Shown here one piece after another: positions 7,950-14,808 of a DNA stretch of 27,338 nt. A program made the translations under genes and the position numbers. Numbering within the stretch: the first letter of the stretch is position 1; each line of letters begins with the position of its first letter. This DNA is from Prevotella sp. CAG:1031 (lineage in GTDB: Bacteria; Bacteroidota; Bacteroidia; Bacteroidales; Muribaculaceae), in contig HF985605.1 of the NCBI GenBank assembly GCA_000431215.1, forward strand, positions 69,127-96,464, given 5' to 3'. Under the pieces are notes generated by a model. That model had not been told where the DNA came from. It did not search any database and saw only the letters and a program-made list of their open reading frames with translations.

Positions 7950-9587
7950 TTGAAAAAGCTCATTCTGACAGCAGCAGCCACAGCCGCCCTGGCCTTTCAG
8001 GGCACCGCGTGCACAAGCTTCCTTGTCGGCAAAAAAGCCAGCGCCGACGGTAGCACGATGATAACCTACGCCGCCGACAGCCACAACCTCTACGGCGACA
8101 TGATCCACACCCCCGCCGCCGACCATCCCAAAGGGTCGATGCGAAAAGTCTATGACTGGGACAGCAACCGCTATCTCATGGAGATTCCCCAGCCGGCCCA
8201 CACCTACGCCGTCACCGGCAACATCAACGAGCACGGCCTTGCCATAGGCGAAAGCACCTGGGGAGGCCGCGAAGAGCTCGCCGGCGACAAGGGCATCGAC
8301 TACGGCTCGCTCATCTACATCGCCCTCGAGCGCGCCAGGACAGCCCGCGAAGCCATCAAGGTCATGACCGAGCTCGTCGATAAATACGGCTATGCCAGCT
8401 CAGGCGAATCGTTCAGCATCGCCGACCCCGACGAAGCATGGGTCATGGAGCTCATCGGCAAGGGAAAAGACGAGAAAGGTGCGGTATGGGTAGCCCGCCG
8501 CATCCCCGACGACTGCATCAGCGGTCACGCCAACTTCCCGCGAATCCATAAATTCCCGCTCAAAGACGCCGAAACGCTCTATGCCAAAGACGTGATCTCC
8601 TTCGCCCGCAAGAAAGGCTATTTCAGCGGGAAAGATGAAGACTTCGACTTCTCGAAAGCCTACGGTGTGCTCGACATCGGCGCCGCCCGCGGCTGCGACG
8701 GCCGTGTGTGGTCGTTCTTCCGCCACCACACCGACAAAGCCGAGATGGACAAATATCTGCCCTACGTTATGCGCGCCGAGGGGGAGACATTCCCGCTCTG
8801 GATCAAGCCTCAGACTCCGCTGACCCTCGCCGACCTCAAGAACGACATGCGCGACCATTTCGAAGACACTCCGCTCGACATGACGCAGGACATCGGCGCC
8901 GGCCCCTACAGCAACCCCTACCGCTGGCGCCCGCTGACCTACGTTGTCGACGGCAAACAGTATACCCATGAGCGCGCCACCGCCACACAGCAGACCGGAT
9001 GGTCGATGGTAGCCCAGCTCAACGGCTCGCGCCCCGCTCCGATGCGCGGAATCCTCTGGTTCGGCGCCGACGACACCAACACAACGCTCTACGTGCCCAT
9101 CTACTGCTCCATAACCGAGGTGCCCCTGGGCTTCCGCCGCGGCAACGGCGACATAATAACCCTGTCGTGGGACGCCGCCTTCTGGGTCAACAACTACGTA
9201 GCCAACCAGGCCTACAACCGCTACGACATGATGATCAAAGACATCCGTCCCGTTCAGCAGAGCCTCGAACGCGGCATGGAAGCCGAAGTCGACTCGCTGA
9301 TTAAGGTTGTCGGCCCGATGGACGCCGCCGAAGCCTCGAAAGTGCTGACGGCCCACAGCGCTACAGCCTCGAAGCGCTGTGTCGACCGCTACAAACAGCT
9401 CGGCGACTACCTCTTCGTCAAATATCTCGACGGCAACGTCAAGAAAGAAGAGAACGGCGCCTTCAAGCGCACTCCCGAAGGAATTCCCGCCTACCCCGAA
9501 TTCCCCGGATATAACGAAGAATATTACCGCTCGATCGTCAACCAGACGGGCGATAAGTTCCGCATCGAAGATCCCGCCAAGAAGTGA
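7950..9587 (+). CDS. Secreted C69 family dipeptidase
   Basis: The 545-aa product has a signal peptide (MKKLILTAAATAALAF) and then C21 in GTACTSFLVGKKASADGST, the peptidase C69/U34 nucleophile. In this N-terminal-nucleophile family, cleavage in front of the Cys activates the enzyme. Other family features are YAADSH, NEHGLAIGESTWGG and GESFSIADPDEAWVMELIGKG. It should cleave dipeptides in the periplasm or outside the cell. The start is a TTG at 7950; no ATG or GTG lies at a position that would preserve the signal peptide. The Cys could be mistaken for a lipobox Cys, but GTAC is a poor lipobox and the Cys is catalytic in the family. The stop codon overlaps the GTG start of the sensor kinase gene, so the enzyme and the signalling genes are coupled. 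Confidence 0.92.
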   Translation: MKKLILTAAATAALAFQGTACTSFLVGKKASADGSTMITYAADSHNLYGDMIHTPAADHPKGSMRKVYDWDSNRYLMEIPQPAHTYAVTGNINEHGLAIGESTWGGREELAGDKGIDYGSLIYIALERARTAREAIKVMTELVDKYGYASSGESFSIADPDEAWVMELIGKGKDEKGAVWVARRIPDDCISGHANFPRIHKFPLKDAETLYAKDVISFARKKGYFSGKDEDFDFSKAYGVLDIGAARGCDGRVWSFFRHHTDKAEMDKYLPYVMRAEGETFPLWIKPQTPLTLADLKNDMRDHFEDTPLDMTQDIGAGPYSNPYRWRPLTYVVDGKQYTHERATATQQTGWSMVAQLNGSRPAPMRGILWFGADDTNTTLYVPIYCSITEVPLGFRRGNGDIITLSWDAAFWVNNYVANQAYNRYDMMIKDIRPVQQSLERGMEAEVDSLIKVVGPMDAAEASKVLTAHSATASKRCVDRYKQLGDYLFVKYLDGNVKKEENGAFKRTPEGIPAYPEFPGYNEEYYRSIVNQTGDKFRIEDPAKK

Positions 9588-10792
9588 GCCTCGGCGTTTA
9601 TGAAACACGGCGCTACGGCACCGTCGCCTTTCTCGTGGTGGCGGTTGCCGTAGTCGGCCTTTTCCTCGCCTTCAGCAGCTCGCTGGTCAAGGAGCTCAGC
9701 GAGCAGGAGCGCGCCCGTATGCAGATATGGGCCGACGCAACCCGCCAGATCATAAATTACGTTCCGGCAGCCGATGCCGCCGCCGACACCGGCAACTTCG
9801 ACTTCCTGCTCGGAATCATCGAGGAAAACCGCACCATCCCAGTGCTTCTGACCGACGACTCGGGAAACATCATCAACCACCGCAACTTCGACCTTCCCGA
9901 GCCTGTCGACTCGCTCAATCCGCTCTATATAAGTCCCGCCAACCGCGCCTTCCTCGAAGAAAAGCTCGTTGAGCTGCGCGGAACGCCCAACGTGATCCAC
10001 ATCATAATCTCGCCCGGCAACGACCAGCATCTCTACTACGAAGACTCGCGGCTGCTGAAAAGCCTCAGCCTCTATCCCTACGTCCAGATAGTCGTAATGC
10101 TGGCCTTCATTCTCGTTGTCTACTTCGCCGTGACATCTACCAAGCGCGCCGAGCAGAACAAGGTGTGGGTAGGCCTTTCGAAAGAGACCGCCCATCAGCT
10201 CGGCACCCCGATATCGTCGCTCATGGCATGGATGGAGCTGCTGCGGTCGGCCGACGTCGACCCCGAGATGGTCGACGAGATGGACAAAGATGTCCGGCGC
10301 CTTTCGACAATAGCGTCGCGCTTCTCGAAAATCGGATCGGTTCCCGGTCTCGAGCCCGAAAACCTCAACGCCCTCGTAGAACGTTCGGCCGCCTACATGA
10401 AAACGCGCATATCGAACCACATAGCGCTCTCGACCGACCTATGCCGCGAACCGCTGACCGTGGATCTGTCGGCGCCGCTGCTCGAATGGGTCATGGAAAA
10501 CCTCATCAAGAATGCCGTCGACGCCATGGAGGGGCACGGCTCGATTTCCATCACAACGCGGCGCGACGACCGCAATGCCATTGTCGACGTCAGCGACACC
10601 GGCAAAGGAATCCCGCGCAAAAACCTCAAGACGGTGTTCAAGCCGGGCTACACGACCAAGAAGCGCGGCTGGGGGCTCGGACTTGCCCTCGCCCGCCGCA
10701 TCATCGAGGAATATCACCACGGCCGAATCTGGGTCAGCTCCAGCGAGCCGGGGCGCGGCACAACGTTCACCATACGCCTTCCGCTTGCCTGA
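9584..10792 (+). CDS. Membrane sensor histidine kinase
   Basis: This 402-aa kinase has two membrane helices (about residues 11-29 and 163-185) enclosing a ~130-residue periplasmic domain. The H-box KETAHQLGTPISSL follows, with H204 the expected phosphorylation site. The HATPase domain has an N-box ENLIKNAVDAM (near 305), G1 DTGKGIP, F-box VFKPGYTTK and G2 GWGLGLALARRI. The start is GTG at 9584, overlapping the dipeptidase TGA as GTGA; the next in-frame Met lies beyond the first helix. The stop overlaps the next ATG by one base. No receiver-domain protein is encoded anywhere in the window, so its phosphotransfer partner is encoded elsewhere or is unconventional. A signal linked to peptide turnover is plausible from context but is inference. 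Confidence 0.93.
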   Translation: MSLGVYETRRYGTVAFLVVAVAVVGLFLAFSSSLVKELSEQERARMQIWADATRQIINYVPAADAAADTGNFDFLLGIIEENRTIPVLLTDDSGNIINHRNFDLPEPVDSLNPLYISPANRAFLEEKLVELRGTPNVIHIIISPGNDQHLYYEDSRLLKSLSLYPYVQIVVMLAFILVVYFAVTSTKRAEQNKVWVGLSKETAHQLGTPISSLMAWMELLRSADVDPEMVDEMDKDVRRLSTIASRFSKIGSVPGLEPENLNALVERSAAYMKTRISNHIALSTDLCREPLTVDLSAPLLEWVMENLIKNAVDAMEGHGSISITTRRDDRNAIVDVSDTGKGIPRKNLKTVFKPGYTTKKRGWGLGLALARRIIEEYHHGRIWVSSSEPGRGTTFTIRLPLA

Positions 10793-12375
10793 TGAGACTG
10801 CGCCTGATAATAATAGCCGCGGCCATACTCGCCGCAACAGCCGCTTCGGCAACAGAGCCTCTCGACAGCGCGCGCCGGCTCACGGCCGCAAACCGCTACG
10901 CCGAGTCGCTGGCGCTGCTGCGCACCATCACCCCATCGGAGGGCACCCGCGAATCAATCGAGACAAAAGAACTCATCGGCGACAACTATTACTCACTGGG
11001 AATCTACAACCGTGCCGCCGAACTCTACAATGAAGCCGTAGCAGAAGCGCGCGCCAACGGATTCGAAGAGCTGACAGCCGACAACCTCAACGCCCTCTTC
11101 CGCGTCTACTACATGAATTCCGAGACCGAGCGCGCCGCCGACCTGCTTGAGAGCGCCGCCGAAATATACCGGCGCCTCGGCGTGCGACACAAACAGCGCA
11201 ACGTCCTCAACAATATGGCGCTTGTCCACTTCGCCCGCGGCGACGTCGACTCAGCGCTCAAACTTCTGTTCGAAGCCCTCGAGATAGCCCGCACAGTCGA
11301 CGATCCCACCACTCCCGACGCCGCCGAAAAAGTAACTGTCAACATCGGTGAGGCCTATTACCGCCTCGGAGAATATGTCAAATCAGAGAAAATCCTTTCC
11401 GAAGGGCTTGCTAATATAGCCGACAAGCCTGACTCCTGGACCAAGCTACACATGGCCGCCAGCCTGGCACGGGCAAAAGCGAAACTCGGCAAGAAAAATG
11501 AAGCCCGCGCCCTGCGCGCTGTCATCGACCGCTGCATACCGACAACACAACCCGCCAAACAGCCCGACATCTACAGCTCCCTCGCCGAGATAGAATTTCT
11601 CACAGGCGACTCCATACAGGGGCTGCGCGACCTCCTTCGCTCGCGTGCGCTGACCGACACCATCGAATCGCGCCGGAACGCCGGAGTGCTGCGCCAGCTG
11701 CTCGTTGTCTACGACACCGAGCGCCTTCAGTCACGAAACGAAGCACTGCAGAACTCCGTCAAGAACCGCACGATAATCATTTCGATAGCCATTGTGGCCT
11801 TCATGCTGCTTCTCGGTCTGCTGCTTGCCCTATGGGCAAAACTGCGCACCGACCGCATCGTGCGACTCCAGTCGGAGCGCATCGCCGAGATCGAACGCAT
11901 CGAACACCAGCGCAAAGAAGAGCAGCTCATCGACGAAATCGACACACGCAACCGGCAGCTGACATCGTTCACCATCGACCTCGCCGCCGTCAACGAATTC
12001 CACGGCCGCATAATCGACAGCCTCGGCAGTCTGCGGCGCGACCTGCCCGACAACGACCGACCGGTTCTCGACGACACCCTTCGCCAGCTGCGCACATTCA
12101 ACGAGCGCGCCGTAACCGAAGACTTCCGCACGGCCTTCGACCGTGTCCACCCATCATTCTTCCGCACACTCGAACGCGAATGTCCGCAACTGACTAAAAA
12201 CGACCACCGCCTCTGTGCCTTCCTGCTGCTCGGAATGTCGACAAAAGAGATTGCCGCACTGACATTCCGCGAGGTAAGAAGCATCGAATCTTCGCGCCTC
12301 CGACTGAGAAAGAAGCTCAACCTGCCCTCGGGAACGTCGCTTTATGACTTTCTCAACTCATTGAACAGTCAATAA
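10792..12375 (+). CDS. TPR-transmembrane-LuxR-type HTH regulator
   Basis: The 527-aa product starts at the ATG overlapping the kinase stop (TGATG); the open frame extends upstream but only antisense-like sequence lies there. It has a signal peptide (MRLRLIIIAAAILAATAASA), about five to six TPR-like helical repeats in the exported half (about 25-310), one membrane helix (about 327-349), a charged coiled coil (about 350-400), and a C-terminal helix-turn-helix (about 467-511; DHRLCAFLLLGMSTKEIAAL then SSRLRLRKKLNL). This architecture is common in Bacteroidota. It suggests a regulator that senses outside with TPRs and acts on DNA from the membrane. Because it is the only DNA-binding protein in the operon, it may work with or be controlled by the kinase. 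That link is inference. Confidence 0.85.
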   Translation: MRLRLIIIAAAILAATAASATEPLDSARRLTAANRYAESLALLRTITPSEGTRESIETKELIGDNYYSLGIYNRAAELYNEAVAEARANGFEELTADNLNALFRVYYMNSETERAADLLESAAEIYRRLGVRHKQRNVLNNMALVHFARGDVDSALKLLFEALEIARTVDDPTTPDAAEKVTVNIGEAYYRLGEYVKSEKILSEGLANIADKPDSWTKLHMAASLARAKAKLGKKNEARALRAVIDRCIPTTQPAKQPDIYSSLAEIEFLTGDSIQGLRDLLRSRALTDTIESRRNAGVLRQLLVVYDTERLQSRNEALQNSVKNRTIIISIAIVAFMLLLGLLLALWAKLRTDRIVRLQSERIAEIERIEHQRKEEQLIDEIDTRNRQLTSFTIDLAAVNEFHGRIIDSLGSLRRDLPDNDRPVLDDTLRQLRTFNERAVTEDFRTAFDRVHPSFFRTLERECPQLTKNDHRLCAFLLLGMSTKEIAALTFREVRSIESSRLRLRKKLNLPSGTSLYDFLNSLNSQ

Positions 12376-12410
12376 TTAACCTGATGCAGTAGTATCGCAG
12401 TAGTGCAATA

Positions 12411-12442
12411 TTCGTTTCTTTGGCGCGCATAGGCTATTTTTG
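12411..12442 (+). promoter_or_regulatory. Promoter of the microORF unit
   Basis: TATTTTTG at 12435-12442 is a perfect TAnnTTTG box. A TTCG element 20 bp upstream (12411-12414) is an imperfect match to the -33 TTTG. Expected transcription start is about 12446-12450. Confidence 0.5.
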
Positions 12443-12453
12443 TCGAAAAATAT

Positions 12454-12543
12454 ATGACTGCCGTAGAGGCAGGCAGAAAAGAAAGACAAAAATTGCAAAG
12501 AAATTTTAGCCGCTTCGGCGGCATGGTCATGCGGGCGCCGTGA
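12454..12543 (+). CDS. Candidate 29-residue basic microprotein
   Basis: An ATG 11 bases after the -7 box opens a 29-codon frame ending in TGA. The predicted peptide has about seven Arg/Lys against two Glu, no hydrophobic helix, and the C-terminal sequence FSRFGGMVMRAP. The segment coding for S-R-F-G-G is itself a small hairpin (GCCGC-TTC-GGCGGC). A strong terminator begins 18 bases after the stop, so promoter, ORF and terminator form a compact unit of about 150 nt. I do not recognise the family. It could be a real microprotein, a leader peptide, or an accidental ORF inside an sRNA. Confidence 0.42.
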   Translation: MTAVEAGRKERQKLQRNFSRFGGMVMRAP

Positions 12544-12561
12544 GGCGGTCAAACGGCATAA

Positions 12562-12606
12562 CGGGGTCGGCAGCTCTGCCCAAGCTGCCGGCCCCGGTTT
12601 GTTTCA
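12562..12606 (+). terminator. Strong terminator closing the microORF unit
   Basis: A 14-bp stem, CGGGGTCGGCAGCT (12562-12575) against AGCTGCCGGCCCCG (12583-12596), has one G.T pair and a 7-nt loop. It is followed by GTTTGTTTC. A competing short stem CCGGTTT/AAACCGG overlaps its 3' side (about 12594-12612). Confidence 0.72.
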
Positions 12607-12655
12607 AACCGGAAAATGCTAAAAACTCATCGATATATCAGCATAAACGTCTGCT

Positions 12656-12724
12656 ACAAAGAGTAGCGGGAGCCATTACTAAACTCCTTGACATTCAGAA
12701 TCGGCGTTTATGACAAAGAGTAGC
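12656..12724. repeat. Direct repeat ACAAAGAGTAGC (two copies)
   Basis: The 12-mer ACAAAGAGTAGC occurs at 12656-12667 and 12713-12724, a spacing of 57 bp. A related GTGACAAAGGCACGCGG occurs near 12790. The flanks carry CATAAACG and CGTTTATG, which are inverted relative to each other. No gene or transposon end explains this. Confidence 0.5.
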
Positions 12725-12880
12725 CGCGTGCATTTAGAGCGACTCAAACAACTGACAACAAACCAGTTAAACCGTAGCAACTTAGAGGCGTGACAAAGGC
12801 ACGCGGCCACATACATGACGGAAAATCATATAAAACCTGAGTTCTGCAACTGCGCCAGAGCCGTTAAAAACGCGGAAAAA

Positions 12881-12912
12881 TTTGGTCGTGCGCGATTTTG
12901 TGAGTAACTTTG
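12881..12912 (+). promoter_or_regulatory. Promoter of tRNA-Gln
   Basis: A TTTG element at 12881-12884 and a perfect -7 box TAACTTTG at 12905-12912 are separated by 20 bp. Transcription should start near 12916, giving a ~35-nt leader before the mature tRNA. Confidence 0.75.
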
Positions 12913-12950
12913 TCGCGTGGTTGAGGGCTTCGGCCTTGGCTGCAAGTGAT

Positions 12951-13021
12951 TGTCTTATGGTGTAATGGTAGCACTGCAGTTTTTGGTTCTGCCTGTCGTG
13001 GTTCGAATCCACGTAAGACAA
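12951..13021 (+). tRNA. tRNA-Gln (anticodon TTG)
   Basis: A complete cloverleaf is visible: acceptor TGTCTTA/TAAGACA with discriminator A, D-stem GTGT/GCAC, anticodon stem GCAGT/TCTGC, loop TTTTGGT with anticodon TTG at 12983-12985, and T-arm CGTGG-TTCGAAT-CCACG. The weak first pair T-A is typical of bacterial tRNA-Gln. The variable loop is four nt, and a T.T apposition sits at the 31-39 position of the anticodon stem. CCA is not encoded in full (ACC follows). Confidence 0.95.
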
Positions 13022-13032
13022 CCTGATACATG

Positions 13033-13075
13033 CGCTTCTTGACACTAAAATTGTCAGGAAGCGTTTTCATTTCCA
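13033..13075 (+). terminator. Terminator of tRNA-Gln
   Basis: CGCTTCTTGACA (13033-13044) pairs with TGTCAGGAAGCG (13052-13063) over 12 bp with one T.G pair and a 7-nt loop. It is followed by TTTTCATTT. Confidence 0.78.
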
Positions 13076-13121
13076 TCTCTTAAGCAAATTTAACGAATGG
13101 GGAGTAATCAGTAATTATCTG

Positions 13122-13129
13122 TAATTTCG
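13122..13129 (+). promoter_or_regulatory. Candidate -7 box of the amber-interrupted gene
   Basis: TAATTTCG differs from TAnnTTTG by one base and lies 64 bp before the ATG at 13194. No better box was seen between the tRNA terminator and the gene. Confidence 0.35.
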
Positions 13130-13193
13130 CACTTGATTTTTGAAAACCATATCTTTAACCGGGTAAACAATAACCCATAAAAACACCAATTGC

Positions 13194-14576
13194 ATGAAAA
13201 AATTTTTACTCATCGCAGCGTCGGCAGCCTTCGTGCTGTCGGCAACAGCAGCTCCCGCCGAGGTGCGTTTCACTAATCTCGGCAACAAGCAGCTCAACGA
13301 AAAACGCGCAGCCACTCTGGCCCGCATCAACCGCGCCACCGACGAGTCGAAGCTTGTCTAGAAACCCGGACATCAGGTCGTCTCGCACTGGACCCCCTAT
13401 TGGGACGAGGCCACTCAGACCGACAAATATGACTGGACGGTTACCGAAGACCAGACTTTCACCTACACCGACGAAGGCCGCATAGCCACGATGAAAAACG
13501 CCAATGGCGACGAGATCCGTTATGAATACGACGCCGAAGGGCGCCTGACAACCGAGACCAGATACAACGACAACGGCGACGCTTACGAAAAGCGCGAGTA
13601 TGCCTACGACACCGTTGTGAAGAACCTCATTGTTCGCTCTTCCATCTATAATTTCGAAGCAAATGAGTGGAAGCTCATGAGCGAGGAAACGACCGAAATC
13701 ACCCGCAACAGCGACAACAACATCACTCAGATTTCGGAGTTCTCCAGCTACAACGGGAACAAGACCGAGCAGCAGCGCGTTGTCTACACCTATGGCGCCA
13801 ACAAGAAGATCAACACCATCAAGCTCTATTACTACGACGGCGAAGAGGGTGTTGAAATGGATGCCGAGATGACCGACATCAAGTGGGTGAAGACCAACGG
13901 CCAGCTCATCGATCTGGAATTTGACGAGCTCGCTTATTATTTCAGCGAGAACTGGATTGCAAGCGCAACGCTGCTGAAAGCCACCAACGAGCCTTATCTG
14001 GGCGACATCTTCGTTAAGTTCGACTACAAACCGGGCCTCGGCGGCTTCACAATGACTCAGACTATGAACAACGAGGTCATTGTCAAAGATGAATTCACCA
14101 TCACCGACACATTCGGCAGCTACACCGAGCGCGATTTCTCGGTTGACTTCGACAACGATGGCGACGACACCTGGTTCCGCGACGGCGAAGACCTCTGCGA
14201 TTACACAAAGGTTTACGACAAGTTCGGTCTGGTGCTCTTAGATAACGAAGTCGATTATGAGGATGCCAATCCCGAGAAGGCCGACTGGACCACAACAACG
14301 ACCGGCAAGGTAGAATATGACGCCGACCATGGTTATCCCGTAGAATACACCTCTGCCTACGAAAACACCGAAAGCCAGAACGGCCCTCAGAATCAGGTTC
14401 ACATCGTATGGAGCGACTACAAGAGCTTCGAGGCCGGCATCGGCGCCATCGCCACTGACAACGAGAATGCTCCTGTTGAATATTTCGACCTGCGCGGCCA
14501 GCGCGTCGACAACCCCGCAAACGGCTTCTTCATCCGCCGTCAGGGCAACAAGGTCGAGAAGATCGTCGTTCGCTAA
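13194..14576 (+). pseudogene. Secreted YD-repeat-like protein gene with in-frame amber codon
   Basis: Translation from the ATG at 13194 gives a signal peptide (MKKFLLIAASAAFVLSATAAPA) and 55 residues. A single TAG stands at 13359-13361 (codon 56), and the same frame then stays open for another 404 codons to TAA at 14574-14576. Downstream of the stop, composition and codon use are unchanged. The sequence has YD/RHS-like stretches (ETRYNDNGDAYEKREYAYD, FDNDGDD) and ends EYFDLRGQRV...GFFIRRQGNKVEKIVVR, a tail like that of the secreted repeat protein at 1184. Full length would be 460 residues. The change is either a recent nonsense mutation, a sequencing error, or read-through. The next in-frame ATG (13491) would lack a signal peptide. 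Function is unknown. Confidence 0.8.
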
Positions 14577-14588
14577 AACTCACAATCA

Positions 14589-14600
14589 GTCTAATTAGAC
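14589..14600. repeat. Perfect 12-bp palindrome GTCTAATTAGAC
   Basis: It lies 12 bp after the stop codon of the amber-interrupted gene and before its terminator. It may be a binding site or chance. Confidence 0.35.
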
Positions 14601-14620
14601 CAATTCACAAACCATCAGCT

Positions 14621-14654
14621 CCGGCAGGCCGACAGGCTTGCCGGGCTTTTTTTT
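14621..14654 (+). terminator. Terminator after the amber-interrupted gene
   Basis: CCGGCAGGCC (14621-14630) pairs with GGCTTGCCGG (14635-14644), ten pairs with one G.T, a GACA loop, then GC and eight Ts (14647-14654). A preserved terminator suggests the locus was recently functional. Confidence 0.88.
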
Positions 14655-14687
14655 ATGCGCGAATTTTTCTGAACTCGGCTGCTTAAT

Positions 14688-14778
14688 CGCCCTGGCGTAG
14701 GGACGTGCCTTCGGCACGTAGCATTGCAATATGCTGATTACCAACGCATGTGAAACGCGCCAAAGGCACGTCCCTATG
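14688..14778. repeat. REP-like doublet B between convergent genes
   Basis: The left end CGCCCTGGCGTAGGG (14688-14702) is identical to that at 6613. It runs into the hairpin ACGTGCC-TTC-GGCACGT (14703-14719). The middle GCTGATTACCA...ACGCGCCAAAG matches the unit at 6613-6691. The right end GGCACGTCCCTATG (14765-14778) is the inverted complement of the left module with one mismatch. The element lies between the ends of the converging YD-repeat-like gene and mfd. Confidence 0.74.
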
Positions 14779-14808
14779 CTCGGACAAGATAATTTGCCCG
14801 TGCCGATT

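Larger units (their letters stand above)
12446..12606 (+). ncRNA. Candidate small RNA containing the microORF
   Basis: The interval between the predicted transcription start and the terminator is about 155 nt and contains at least two stem-loops (GCCGCTTCGGCGGC near 12510 and the terminator stem). It resembles no tmRNA, RNase P, 6S or SRP RNA that I can recognise. Whether RNA or peptide is the functional product cannot be decided here. Confidence 0.4.
12376..12950 (+). other. Long RNA-rich intergenic region
   Basis: This gap holds a promoter-microORF-terminator unit (12411-12606, listed separately). It also has a stretch (12606-12880) with a repeated ACAAAGAGTAGC (12656-12667 and 12713-12724) and no conventional gene, and then the promoter of tRNA-Gln. 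No clear terminator for the TPR/HTH gene is seen directly after its stop. Confidence 0.6.

Noticed and set aside
7950..8015. Reading the dipeptidase N-terminus as a lipoprotein signal
   Set aside because: The residues before the Cys (GTA) make a poor lipobox, and this Cys is the catalytic N-terminal nucleophile position of the C69 family.
10165..10791. Upstream extension of the TPR/HTH open frame inside the kinase gene
   Set aside because: The 209 extra codons are out-of-frame kinase sequence rich in R, P and H. The ATG at 10792 follows the kinase stop directly and yields a proper signal peptide.
12951..13021. Possibility that the tRNA is an amber suppressor serving the interrupted gene downstream
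   Set aside because: The anticodon reads TTG (glutamine), not CTA, so no dedicated suppressor is encoded here.
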